Positions 35,041 to 43,475 of a stretch of 64,000 bases of DNA are shown in pieces. Each line of letters opens with the position of its first letter. Positions within the stretch are counted from its first letter, which is position 1. This DNA is from JAGWBG01 sp034421095. Its GTDB lineage: Bacteria > Chloroflexota > Dehalococcoidia > Lucifugimonadales > JAGWBF01. The DNA lies in NCBI GenBank assembly GCA_034421095.1, contig DAOUKR010000036.1:1-64000 (forward strand). The letters run 5' to 3'. Below the pieces are notes generated by a model. That model ran no database searches and was not told the origin of the DNA. It worked only from the letters and a program-made list of their open reading frames with translations. The position numbers and the translations under genes were made by a program.

Positions 35041-36687
35041 ATGAGGGACGCGCCTCCAAATATGACGGACTACGAAGAAACTCGCCGGACTTTCAAACTG
35101 GATGTGCCGGAGCGCTTCAATTTCGGCTTCGACGTGGTGGATAAGTGGGCCGAGGATCACACCAAGCTGGCCCTCGTTTCCCTGGACCCCACGGGCGAGC
35201 ACGCCCAGAAACACACCTTCTGGGAAATGAAGGTCCTGTCCAACAAGTTTGCGAACCTGCTGCGAAGCCTGGACGTTCGTAAGGGCGACCGGGTCTTCAT
35301 CATGGCACCCCGGATTCCGGAGTGGTACGCGGCGGTGTTGGGGATGATGAAGCTTGGGGCGGTGCCCATGCCCGCCACCACCATGTGTACACCCCACGAC
35401 ATCGAATATCGCATCAACCGTGCCGAGGCCAGCGTAGCAATCACCGACCTGGAGAACGCTGCCAAAGTGGAGGAGATAGTAGCCAGCTGCCCGTCATTAA
35501 AGCACATCATACTTGTCAATGGCGAAAAACGGGGCTGGATAAATTGGGATGGAGAGCTACCCAGGATGTCCGGGCATCTGGAGGACGTGGCGCCCACCAA
35601 CAGCGACGACCCGCTCCTCATTTACTTCACCTCGGGTACTGTCGGCCAACCCAAGATGGTACTCCATACCCAGGCTTCCTACGCCATAGCCCACATAATC
35701 ACGGCCAAGTTCTGGCAGGACATAAAGTCCACCGACCTCCAATGGGCCATCTCCGACACGGGATGGGCCAAGATGGCCTACGGCAAGCTCTTTGGACAGT
35801 GGACCCTGGGGGCCACTATCCTCCAGCACAACGCCAGAGGCAGATTCGACGCGGACTTGACCTTGAGAATCCTTGAGAGGTACGGTGTAACCACTTTCTG
35901 CGCACCTCCCACCGCCTACCGCATGATGGTGCTGGAAGACTTGAAGAGCTACGATTTGAGCGATCTACGCCACTGCACCGGGGCCGGTGAGCCACTGAAC
36001 CCTGAGGTGATGAGGGCATGGGAGGACGGCACCGGTCTGAGGATTTACGACGGGTATGGCCAGACCGAAACGGCCCTTCTGGTGGCCAACTATCGGTGCA
36101 TGGACATCAAGCCGGGGTCTATGGGCAAGCCAACGCCGGGCTACCACGTTGCTATCGTGGACGATGACGGCAACGAGCTTCCCCCGGATGAGGAGGGACA
36201 GATAGCCGTTGCCATCAAGCCCCGGCGGCCCGTGGGACTGCTCAAGGAGTACTGGAAGGACCCGGAAGCCATGGAAGGCTCTTTCCGTGGGGACTGGTAT
36301 TTCACAGGGGACAAGGCATACAAGGACCAGGAGGGCTATTTCTGGTTCGTGGGCCGGGCGGACGACGTTATCATCTCAGCAGGATACCGCATCGGCCCCT
36401 TTGAGGTAGAGAGCGCCCTGATAGAGCATCCGGCAGTGGCCGAGTCGGCGGTGGTGGCCAGCCCCGATGAGATGCGCGGCAGTATCGTCAAGGCTTTCAT
36501 AATCCTGGCTCCCGGCTACGTGCCATCGGAGGAGCTGACCCGGAGTATCCAGGAGCACGTGCGCAGTGTCACCGCTCCCTTCAAATACCCAAGGGTGATT
36601 GAGTATGTCTCAGAGCTTCCCAAGACGATCAGTGGAAAGATTCGCAGGGTCGAGCTTCGGGAGCAGGAAGAAAGGAGGCCGTCATGA
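35041..36687 (+). CDS. Acyl-CoA synthetase, medium-chain (MACS) type
   Basis: This 548-aa AMP-forming ligase activates carboxylic acids to acyl-CoA. Motifs are IYFTSGTVGQPKMVLHT (A3, near residues 196-212), DGYGQTETALL (A5), FTGDKAYKDQEGYFWFVGRADD (A7-A8; shown as two parts FTGDKA and FWFVGRADDVI) and PKTISGKIRRVELR with the catalytic Lys. The pattern EYWKDPEAMEGSF and overall sequence match medium-chain or aromatic acid ligases. Its stop overlaps the next ligase start (ATGA). Confidence 0.92.
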   Translation: MRDAPPNMTDYEETRRTFKLDVPERFNFGFDVVDKWAEDHTKLALVSLDPTGEHAQKHTFWEMKVLSNKFANLLRSLDVRKGDRVFIMAPRIPEWYAAVLGMMKLGAVPMPATTMCTPHDIEYRINRAEASVAITDLENAAKVEEIVASCPSLKHIILVNGEKRGWINWDGELPRMSGHLEDVAPTNSDDPLLIYFTSGTVGQPKMVLHTQASYAIAHIITAKFWQDIKSTDLQWAISDTGWAKMAYGKLFGQWTLGATILQHNARGRFDADLTLRILERYGVTTFCAPPTAYRMMVLEDLKSYDLSDLRHCTGAGEPLNPEVMRAWEDGTGLRIYDGYGQTETALLVANYRCMDIKPGSMGKPTPGYHVAIVDDDGNELPPDEEGQIAVAIKPRRPVGLLKEYWKDPEAMEGSFRGDWYFTGDKAYKDQEGYFWFVGRADDVIISAGYRIGPFEVESALIEHPAVAESAVVASPDEMRGSIVKAFIILAPGYVPSEELTRSIQEHVRSVTAPFKYPRVIEYVSELPKTISGKIRRVELREQEERRPS

Positions 36688-38363
36688 GCGGTATCACCGT
36701 GCCGGATGATACGAAACGCCCTCCCTGGTCCATGACCCTTGGGGAAATGCTGGACAAGGTAGTGTCCCAAAGCCCTCAAAAGGTATACCTGTGTTATCAA
36801 AATTACCAGGTGACCTATGCAGAGTTCCTGTCCTACACGTTGAAGGCTGCCAACCTTTTCCATGAGCTTGGAGTGAAGCACGGGGACAGGGTATGCACTT
36901 TTCTTCCAAACGGCAGGGAGTTCCCCTTTATCTGGATGGGTCTTGCCCGTTTGGGCGCCGTTTGTGTGCCCATCAACACGGCCTACAAGCAGGCAGAGAT
37001 GGCCTATATCCTCAACGACTCCGAGGCCAAGGCCCTTGTGAGCCACCACAGCCTTATGGACGTAGCCCGGGAGGCGGCCCGGATGTGTCCTTCCCTTCAG
37101 GACACGCTGGCGGTCAAAGAGGGTGGCGATGCACACCCCGGATGGAAAGACTTCTGGACGATGCTGAGGGAAACGTCCCCTGCACCTTTGCAAACATGGC
37201 CGGAGGTCAAGCCCAGCGACCTTTCCATGCTGGTGTACACTTCGGGCACTACAGGAAATCCCAAGGGGGTAATGATAACCCATGAGATGTACGTGGCCGC
37301 AGGTCAGGGGTTCGCCACGTGGACCGAGGCCACCGCAGAGGACCGCTTTTTTACATGCCTGCCCTACTTCCACGCCAATGCTCAATACTACTCCACCATG
37401 GGTTCTCTGGCTGCGGGGGCCAGCCTCATCCTGGAGGACCGCTTCAGCGCCTCCCGCTTCTGGGACCAGGTCAGGGAATCCAGGGCTACGGTGGTCAACT
37501 TCATCGGAATGATGATGCCAGTGCTGCTAAAGCAGCCTCCGGCACAAGACGACCGGGATAACTCGGTGCGAGTCTTCTACGGCTCTCCTGCCCTCGAACC
37601 CGAGGTGCTGGCGGAATTCGAGGAACGGTTCGGGGCCACCGTGCAGCTTGGCTTCGGCATGACCGAGACCTGCTACGGGACCATCGAACGCTTGGGGCAG
37701 CCCCACAGGAGAGGCTCATCCGGGCAACCACGCTGGCATCCCGATTCCAGATTCCGCAACGAGATGCGCATCACAGGAAACGACGGGAGCCATCTGCCAC
37801 ATGGTCAGGTCGGGGAGATTACCATAAGAAACCCGGCCGTGATGCCCGGCTACTGGCGCAACCCGGAGCGCACCAGCGAGTCCTTGAAAGACGGCTGGCT
37901 ACACACCGGAGACCTGGGCTGGATGGACGAGGATAGCTACCTCTACTTCGTAGACCGCAAGAAGGACGTGGTCCGAAGACGTGGAGAAAACATCTCCTCC
38001 CAGGAGGTGGAGGACGTTATAAAGCGGCATCCCGGAGTCATGGACTGCGCCGTCATTGCCGTCCCCTCCGACCTGGGCGAGGAGGAGGTCAAGGCTTACG
38101 TGGTGAACAGGTCCTTTGAGCCTAACCAGGACACGGGCCATGAACCGCAAGGCGGTCTGGTGGAGTTGTCTCCCGAGGACGTTATCTACTGGTGCGCCGA
38201 GCGTCTGGCCCACTTCAAGGTACCGCGCTACGTGGAGTTCCGAGAGGACATGCCCAGGACACCCAGCTTTCGAATAAGGAAGGACATGCTCCGCCAGGAA
38301 CGGGAGGACCTGACCACCGGGTGCTTCGACCGGGAGAAGGCGGGCATACAGCTACGCCGGTGA
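36684..38363 (+). CDS. AMP-dependent acyl-CoA ligase (CaiC-like), altered C-terminal lysine
   Basis: This 559-aa ligase is translationally coupled to the previous one by ATGA. It has LVYTSGTTGNPKGVMITHE (A3), GFGMTETCYG (A5), HTGDLGWMDEDSYLYF (A7) and VDRKKDVVRRRGENIS (A8), close to crotonobetaine/carnitine-CoA ligases. The C-terminal A10 motif reads MPRTPSFRIRKDML; the position normally held by the adenylation Lys appears to be Arg, or the Lys is shifted by three residues. The acid activated is unknown. Together with the upstream ligase and the MaoC pair it suggests acyl-CoA catabolism. Confidence 0.9.
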   Translation: MSGITVPDDTKRPPWSMTLGEMLDKVVSQSPQKVYLCYQNYQVTYAEFLSYTLKAANLFHELGVKHGDRVCTFLPNGREFPFIWMGLARLGAVCVPINTAYKQAEMAYILNDSEAKALVSHHSLMDVAREAARMCPSLQDTLAVKEGGDAHPGWKDFWTMLRETSPAPLQTWPEVKPSDLSMLVYTSGTTGNPKGVMITHEMYVAAGQGFATWTEATAEDRFFTCLPYFHANAQYYSTMGSLAAGASLILEDRFSASRFWDQVRESRATVVNFIGMMMPVLLKQPPAQDDRDNSVRVFYGSPALEPEVLAEFEERFGATVQLGFGMTETCYGTIERLGQPHRRGSSGQPRWHPDSRFRNEMRITGNDGSHLPHGQVGEITIRNPAVMPGYWRNPERTSESLKDGWLHTGDLGWMDEDSYLYFVDRKKDVVRRRGENISSQEVEDVIKRHPGVMDCAVIAVPSDLGEEEVKAYVVNRSFEPNQDTGHEPQGGLVELSPEDVIYWCAERLAHFKVPRYVEFREDMPRTPSFRIRKDMLRQEREDLTTGCFDREKAGIQLRR

Positions 38364-38445
38364 CGTGAGGGCGCTGGAATTAACGAAGAAACCCAGGGTT
38401 GCCGACATACTTGAGATTACGAGTCCTTCGCTCTAGCTCCCCTTC

Positions 38446-38508
38446 TGTCATTCTGGCGGCCTGTCATTTCGGCTCCCCCTTTCGTCATTCTGGCTTTCGC
38501 CAGAATCC
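38446..38508. repeat. Dispersed palindromic units upstream of the repeat copy C
   Basis: A run of partial units (GTCATTCTGGC, GTCATTTCGGC) ends in a full GTCATTCTGGCTTTCGCCAG element followed by AATCC, an inverted repeat of ATTCTGGC/GCCAGAAT. The same element occurs at 12.74 and 26.0 kb. Confidence 0.6.
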
Positions 38509-38527
38509 GGGGCCTTACTCAAAGCTG

Positions 38528-38623
38528 GGTGATACCCTCACCCCAGCCCTCTCCCAGAGGGAGAGGGGGTTTGCAAAGGTCTCTGCAAGGGGAGAAGGGG
38601 GGTTACAAACATCCTCTAAGGCC
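38528..38623 (+). repeat. Dispersed intergenic repeat, copy C (partial)
   Basis: GGTGATACCCTCACCCCAGC, two GGGAGAGG/GGGGAGAAGG hairpin arms and TTACAAACATCCTCTAAGGC match the second half of the element at 51.3 kb. It contains the hairpin CCCTCTCCCAGAGGGAGAGG. Confidence 0.65.
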
Positions 38624-38733
38624 CGTTGCTATACGAGCGCCTTGACTATAATTTCGAGACGTGCATAGCGGAAATGGAAGTCTCGGTAAGATTATGTAAT
38701 TTTATTTGCTTTACCTTAAATTACAACTAAGTA

Positions 38734-38761
38734 TTGACATAGTAATGTTTCCGTGTATGAT
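38734..38761 (+). promoter_or_regulatory. Sigma70-type promoter before the iron-transport pseudogene
   Basis: A perfect TTGACA (38734-38739) and TATGAT (38756-38761) with a 16-base spacer stand just before the decayed binding-protein gene, and may now drive the permease. Confidence 0.65.
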
Positions 38762-38763
38762 AA

Positions 38764-39056
38764 TTGAATGTGGGAGAATACCCAACGCCAACAACCGCAC
38801 CTACGGCTACGCCCAGAGTAATAGAAGTGGAGAAGCCCGCGGGAAGTCTCGCCATACGTTCCGGGTGCAGCGAGTCTCTGGTTGCCCCAATCATTCACTG
38901 GTTGCCCCAATCATTCAGCAGTTCAGAGACGCCACAGTCATTGAGGCCCGCGTGACCTATGCTGACCACCCACAGATAGCGGCTACCCTCCTGGATGAGG
39001 GAAGCAATTCTCCTGCGGACGTGTTCTTTGGTCAGCCCCCGGGAGTACTCCCTTAG
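38764..39056 (+). pseudogene. Ferric-iron ABC binding protein (FbpA-like) remnant
   Basis: Two frames join to give TPTTAPTATPRVIEVEKPAG, then SLAIRSGCSESLVAPII, and QQFRDATVIEARVTYADHP with SPADVFFGQPPG: the start of a mature FbpA-type protein, where intact relatives have YSGRSESLVAPIIEQF and PADVFFAQDPGAL. A 20-base tandem duplication (38878-38897 and 38898-38917) breaks the frame; deleting one copy restores it. The signal peptide is missing, and a TAG at 39054 ends the gene about 200 residues short, three bases before the permease start. It is a pseudogene by three separate lesions. Confidence 0.8.
38878..38917 (+). repeat. 20-bp direct tandem duplication inside the binding-protein pseudogene
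   Basis: CTGGTTGCCCCAATCATTCA is present twice in a row. As 20 is not a multiple of three, the second copy shifts the frame of the FbpA-like gene. Confidence 0.9.
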
Positions 39057-39058
39057 CC

Positions 39059-40705
39059 ATGCCCCCGGCTGATTCGGGTATCCTGAGGTCAGTAGCGAAA
39101 TTCCTCCTCCCTTCCGGGGGTTGGCGCGACAAGACGCACCGGCCCCCGGCCATCGTGTGGATTCCGGCCGGTCTGGTGGGGGCGGGGATGGTCCTTCCCA
39201 TCGCCTACCTGGCCCTGAGGGCCTTCGACGCGGGCGACGGGGTACCGGACCTGCTGTTCCGCGCCCGGACACTGGAAATTCTGCTTCGTTCCATATACTT
39301 GATGCTGGCCGTGACGGCCGGTTCCGTTGCCATCGCCGTGCCGCTGGCATGGCTTACCGTCCGCACAGACCTGCCGATGAAGCGGGTGTGGGCGGTGCTC
39401 ACCTTTCTGCCCTTGGTCATTCCGAGCTACATTGCAGGCTTCCTCGTCATCGTAGCCGTGGGGCCTCGGGGGATGCTCCAACAAGTCCTGGAAGGGCCTT
39501 TCGGCGTGGAGCGGCTGCCGGAAATATACGGCTTTCCGGGAGCGATGTTGACCCTCGTACTCCTCAGTTACCCATACGTACTGCTCACCGTCCGTGGCGC
39601 TATGTGGCGTCTTGACCCGGCCCTGGAAGAGACCTCCAGAGGCCTGGGCCACGGCCCCTGGAAGACCTTCTGGAGCGTTACCATCCCCGCACTCCAGCCT
39701 GCAATCGCCGCCGGCTCCCTCCTGGTGGCCCTCTATACTCTTAGCGATTTTGGGGCGGTCTCCCTTCTGCGGTACGAGACCTTCACCTGGGCTATATATA
39801 TCCAGTACGACTCGGCCTTTAACCGGAACATCGCAGCAATTCTCTCACTCGTACTGGTCGCACTGGCGCTGACAATCCTGGTTGTGGAGGCCCTGACCCG
39901 CGGTCGCTCCCGGTACTATCGCAGCGGGACTGGAGTCGCACGCGTGCCGGGTCTGGTCAGACTGGGGCGCTGGCGTTGGCCAGCCCTGTCCTTCTGTACC
40001 GCGGTTGTTGCCTTTTCCCTGGCGATGCCCATGTCCATCCTGGGATACTGGGTCGCCCGGGGCGTCTCTGCCGGGGAAACACTCCAATTCCTGGGGAGCG
40101 CAACGTGGAACTCTCTGTACGTATCGGGTCTGGCGGCGTTGGCCGCCGTGGTAGCCGCCCTGCCGGTGGCCATCCTGACGGTTAGATACCCGGGCAAGGT
40201 CAGTACCCTGCTGGAGCGCATCTCCTACGTGGGGTTCGCGTTACCGGGGATAGCAGTTGCCCTGGCCCTGGTATTCTTCGGCGCGAACTATGCCACGCCC
40301 CTCTACCAGACCCTGGGATTGCTGGTATTTGCCTACGTCGTCCTTTCCCTGCCTACGGCTATGGGCAGCATACGAGCATCCCTGCTGCAGGTCAGCCCCA
40401 GGATGGAGGAGGCGGCACGCGGTCTGGGGAGGAAACCGTTTCATGCCTTTGCCACCGTTACCTTTCCCCTGATGCGCCCCGGCATGCTGGCAGGAGCCGC
40501 CCTGGTATTCCTCCTCACCATGAAAGAACTGCCTGCCACCCTGATTATGGGTCCGATTGGCTTCAAGACTCTGGCTACGTCCATCTGGTCGGCGGCCTCG
40601 GAGGCTTTCTTTGCCCAGGCAGCCGTACCAGCATTGGTCCTCATCCTCGTCTCCTCAATACCGATGGCTTTCCTCATCTTCCGAGAGCGAGAATTGAACG
40701 AATAA
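39059..40705 (+). CDS. Iron(III) ABC transporter permease (FbpB-like, two fused permease domains)
   Basis: This 548-aa membrane protein has about 12 hydrophobic segments in two homologous halves, each with an EAA-type loop: EETSRGLGHGPWKTFWSVTIP near residue 190 and EEAARGLGRKPFHAFATVTFP near 450 (20-residue limits respected in spirit; key residues E-A-A, G, P). It would carry ferric iron or thiamine-type substrates. The adjacent binding protein gene is destroyed and no ATPase follows, so the system is incomplete at this locus. The ATG is weakly preceded by GGGAG. Confidence 0.9.
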   Translation: MPPADSGILRSVAKFLLPSGGWRDKTHRPPAIVWIPAGLVGAGMVLPIAYLALRAFDAGDGVPDLLFRARTLEILLRSIYLMLAVTAGSVAIAVPLAWLTVRTDLPMKRVWAVLTFLPLVIPSYIAGFLVIVAVGPRGMLQQVLEGPFGVERLPEIYGFPGAMLTLVLLSYPYVLLTVRGAMWRLDPALEETSRGLGHGPWKTFWSVTIPALQPAIAAGSLLVALYTLSDFGAVSLLRYETFTWAIYIQYDSAFNRNIAAILSLVLVALALTILVVEALTRGRSRYYRSGTGVARVPGLVRLGRWRWPALSFCTAVVAFSLAMPMSILGYWVARGVSAGETLQFLGSATWNSLYVSGLAALAAVVAALPVAILTVRYPGKVSTLLERISYVGFALPGIAVALALVFFGANYATPLYQTLGLLVFAYVVLSLPTAMGSIRASLLQVSPRMEEAARGLGRKPFHAFATVTFPLMRPGMLAGAALVFLLTMKELPATLIMGPIGFKTLATSIWSAASEAFFAQAAVPALVLILVSSIPMAFLIFRERELNE

Positions 40706-40772
40706 GGGAGTCAGGCTGCGAACGGCGCTTGAACGAGCATTGCCCACCACGTGTTGGCGTTGCGGGGGGTTG

Positions 40773-41462
40773 CTATCTATTGCTCGTCTTGGGCAAGAAC
40801 GGAAGGAGCTTGTCTGCCAGGGATGCGAGGTTTCGGGTCTGGACCCATACGTTCCCGTTGCCTCTGAATTTCATCACCAGGCCCTCTCCGCCAGCGATGA
40901 GTGAGCGGATCCCACCCACCTTGCCGATTGAGTAGTCTACGTCGTCGCTGAAGGCAACCAGGTGACCCGTGTCTACAACCAACTCTCTTCCGGGTTCAAC
41001 GGCAACCCTTTTGATGGCACCGTAGGAGTTGTAGTAAACGGTCCCCGTCCCCTCGGTGGAGTAAACTCTGATGAAAAACAGACTCTCGCCACTGAAGAAG
41101 CCTTTGAAGCCCTGGAATTGAGTGTCGGTCTGGACGTTCTCAGTGCAGGCCAGGAAGGAGCCTGATTGGACAAAGAGATTCGTTCCCGGTTCCAGACCGA
41201 AGGACCCGATGTCTCCCGGTGAGTTGGGGGCAAGACTGACCTGTCCGCCGCCGGCCTCAGCAGTAAAGGTGTTGACAAAGAAGGACTCTCCGCCCAACAT
41301 CCTCCTGAACCCGCCAAACAGTCCTCCGCCGCCGGTCCCCGTCTTCATTTCCACACCTTGTTGGAGGACCATCGCACCCGGTTCAGCCTTGATGGCTTCA
41401 CCCGGTCCCAGGTCCACCGTTAGCATCGCATAGCTTGGGTCAAACTCAACTGTGGCTTTCAC
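40773..41462 (-). CDS. AIM24/TIGR00266 family protein
   Basis: This 229-aa beta-rich protein matches the AIM24 (TIGR00266) family: LGPGEAIKAEPGAMVLQQ, GGGGLFGGFRRMLGGESFF, LFVQSGSFLAC, FFSGESLFFIRV and EPGRELVVDTGHLVAF. The fold is a tryptophan-RNA-binding attenuator-like beta-barrel; the yeast namesake is mitochondrial and the bacterial role is unknown. The start is GTG with AGGAGG about eight bases before it. It has its own promoter. Confidence 0.92.
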   Translation of the reverse strand: MKATVEFDPSYAMLTVDLGPGEAIKAEPGAMVLQQGVEMKTGTGGGGLFGGFRRMLGGESFFVNTFTAEAGGGQVSLAPNSPGDIGSFGLEPGTNLFVQSGSFLACTENVQTDTQFQGFKGFFSGESLFFIRVYSTEGTGTVYYNSYGAIKRVAVEPGRELVVDTGHLVAFSDDVDYSIGKVGGIRSLIAGGEGLVMKFRGNGNVWVQTRNLASLADKLLPFLPKTSNR

Positions 41463-41504
41463 GAACTGCCCTCCTGCCCTAGATTGATGGCTCCCTGCAT
41501 TTTA

Positions 41505-41533
41505 ATTTTAATCCCACCAGCTAGCTATATCAA
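41505..41533 (-). promoter_or_regulatory. Sigma70-type promoter of the AIM24-like gene
   Basis: On the minus strand TTGATA (41533-41528) and TAAAAT (41510-41505) are separated by 17 bases, about 43 bases before the GTG start. Confidence 0.6.
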
Positions 41534-41712
41534 TGGGAGCTTGAAAGGATGCCTGGCAGGAACGGGGTCCAGCACCCTTAGTTATTCGAGACAATTCGCT
41601 CAGTATAAACTGACGGAACATTGTGGTAAGATGTTAGGTGAAGTAAGCATCCCCGACTCAATGCCCCCAGACTCCGGAGGTCCCCAATTCCTGTGATTCT
41701 TATGTGAAGTGG

Positions 41713-41787
41713 GCCGGCGTAGCTCAGTGGTAGAGCAGCGGTTTCGTAAACCGCAGGTCAAGGGTTCGAATCCCCTCGCCGGCTCCA
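41713..41787 (+). tRNA. tRNA-Thr (anticodon CGU)
   Basis: The 75-base cloverleaf is complete: acceptor GCCGGCG pairs with CGCCGGC; D-arm GCTC...GAGC; anticodon stem GCGGT/ACCGC with loop TTCGTAA giving anticodon CGT; T-arm AGGGG-type stem around TTCGAAT; discriminator T and encoded CCA. It reads ACG codons. A decayed alcohol dehydrogenase lies just downstream on the other strand. Confidence 0.97.
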
Positions 41788-41884
41788 TCATTTCGCCCGT
41801 CTTGCCCGCACGGCACCTTGCCAGCCCTTCACGACAAGACACGGGAGCCATTGACCGCAGTATAGGGGACACTATCTTTTGAGG

Positions 41885-42331
41885 ACTCGACCGTTCCTGA
41901 GCATGGCTATGGCTTCGGTAATCTATTCAGGTATTCCCGCCACCTCAACAACGAAGTCGGCGCCGCGCCCCTTGGTCAACTCCCCTACCCGGTTTACGCG
42001 AGTCTCAGGTGTGTTATATTCCTCAATGTTGATGGTGTAATCGGCGCCGAACTCTTCCGCCAACTACAGGCGCGGCTCCAGCCTGTCCAGGGCAATAACC
42101 CTATCGGCTCCCATGTCCTTTGCCATCGCTGTGGCGCTGAGTCCAAGACCACCGGCCCCCTGGACCACCACGTAATCGCCCTCTCGCACTCCTCCCATAG
42201 TCAAGCCCTGTGTCCCATTTTTGTCGAGGGCGATTATATTGGCAACCCCGAGAGCCGTTAAGCTCAACTCGTTGTACCGACGTCGCTCGGCAAAGGCTTG
42301 ATACGGCGTCGGGCCACCAAATATAATACGC
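41885..42331 (-). pseudogene. Zinc-type alcohol dehydrogenase (MDR) remnant
   Basis: In one minus-strand frame the central part of an MDR dehydrogenase is readable: GVREGDYVVVQGAGGLGLSA, AKDMGADRVIALDRLEPRL, LAEEFGADYTINIEE and LTKGRGADFVVEVAGIPE. Two TAG stops break it (42064-42066 and 41923-41925, same frame), the catalytic N-terminal domain is gone and the frame ends at RNGRVLKR. It is clearly decayed. Its position next to a tRNA gene could mark an old insertion or deletion end. Confidence 0.8.
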
Positions 42332-42391
42332 CGAGTCAGGAGCCGGGTACTTCATCTTGTGTTGTTCCAGGTATAGCGAGGGAGGTTGATT

Positions 42392-43381
42392 ATGCCACGG
42401 ATAGGAGTGTCCTTTGAGAGTCATTTACCTCTGGACTTGATGCGAGAGGCCGTGAAGGCCGCCGACGAGCAGGAATACGAGGTATGTTGGATGCCTGGAG
42501 AAGAAAGCCCGGGCAAAGAGATACCCACACAACTTGCGGCCTTTGCCATGTCCACCAGCAGAATCAAGGTAGCAACGGGCATCCTGACCATCTACACCCG
42601 CCCTCCGACTCTCATCGCCCAAACCGCGACCAGCCTGGACGAAATATCCAATGGTCGCTTTATGCTTGGGTTGGGCACCGGTCACGCCGAGCGGCTCCAG
42701 AGAAATCATGGCATCAGGCTGGAACGGCCTTTCCAGCGTATGAGAGAGTACGTTCAAGTCATTCGACGGATTCTTGGCGACGGTCAAGCATCTTATCAGG
42801 GGAAGCTGCTGAACATTCCCAACTTCCAGCTTGCTGCCGCTCCTCCCGGCAGACCCATACCCATCTATCTGGCCGCTCTGGGGCCTCAGATGGCGGCGCT
42901 GGCCGGCGAGATTGCCGACGGGGTGCTGCTCAATATGGGCACGGTGGAATACCTGAGAGACGTCATACCCAGGGTGAAAGACGCAGCGAGAAACGCAGGA
43001 AGGGACCCAGACAAGGTAGATATAGCGTGCCTCGTAGCTGCCAGTTCCGGCGGTTCCGAAGCAGAGTGGGCGTGCCGGGAGCGAATCTCCAGCTACATAG
43101 GCAGCCCCTTTTACCAGCAACTGCTGCGGGCCAACGGCTTCGGTCCCGAAGTTGATAGCATAGTGGGGTTCCTGGAGAGGGGCGATAGACAGGAAGCGGC
43201 ACGCCACGTCACCGACCGGATGCTTGATGCCCTATCCCTGGCAGGAGACCCATCCCGATGGGCAGAAAAGCTGGAGAGCTACAGGTCCGCAGGGGTGGAC
43301 CTCCCCTGCCTGTTTATCTCACCTTCCGGACCGGACCCGGCAGGCTCCGTCTTGAACAGCGTGAGGGCACTCAAAGGCTAA
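42392..43381 (+). CDS. LLM class flavin-dependent oxidoreductase
   Basis: About 329 aa. A luciferase-like TIM-barrel enzyme using FMN or F420: PRIGVSFESHLPLDLMREAV, STSRIKVATGILTIYTRPP, SLDEISNGRFMLGLGTGH and the C-terminal region AGDPSRWAEKLESYRSAGVD. YxxxRP and LGLGTGH lie in the cofactor pocket. Substrate unknown; such enzymes are expanded in SAR202-like Chloroflexota for degrading resistant organics. The ATG at 42392 follows GAGGGAGG; an in-frame TTG lies two codons earlier. Confidence 0.92.
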   Translation: MPRIGVSFESHLPLDLMREAVKAADEQEYEVCWMPGEESPGKEIPTQLAAFAMSTSRIKVATGILTIYTRPPTLIAQTATSLDEISNGRFMLGLGTGHAERLQRNHGIRLERPFQRMREYVQVIRRILGDGQASYQGKLLNIPNFQLAAAPPGRPIPIYLAALGPQMAALAGEIADGVLLNMGTVEYLRDVIPRVKDAARNAGRDPDKVDIACLVAASSGGSEAEWACRERISSYIGSPFYQQLLRANGFGPEVDSIVGFLERGDRQEAARHVTDRMLDALSLAGDPSRWAEKLESYRSAGVDLPCLFISPSGPDPAGSVLNSVRALKG

Positions 43382-43387
43382 AATGTC

Positions 43388-43415
43388 TTGACAACTGGGC
43401 TGGAGTTGCTAGAAT
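43388..43415 (+). promoter_or_regulatory. Sigma70-type promoter of the second metal ABC operon
   Basis: A perfect TTGACA (43388-43393) and TAGAAT (43410-43415) with a 16-base spacer lie about 60 bases before the GTG start. Confidence 0.7.
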
Positions 43416-43420
43416 AAGTA

Positions 43421-43438
43421 ATTGCAAATTAATGCAAT
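43421..43438. promoter_or_regulatory. Palindromic operator candidate for a metal-responsive repressor
   Basis: ATTGCA-AATTAA-TGCAAT is a perfect 6-bp inverted repeat over 18 bases, covering the expected transcription start just after the -10 element. This is the classic position for a Fur/Zur/MntR-type repressor. The regulator itself is not in the window. Confidence 0.5.
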
Positions 43439-43475
43439 AACATCTATTTGTACAGAAAGACGATTGGAGCCTTTT

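Noticed and set aside
38706..39056. 116-codon frame as an intact gene
   Set aside because: Its first half is out of frame with the family; the tandem duplication shows it is the tail of a broken binding-protein gene.
41923..42066. Two in-frame TAG codons in the dehydrogenase as possible amber recoding
   Set aside because: The gene is also truncated at both ends, so decay explains the stops; no other TAG-interrupted gene was seen.
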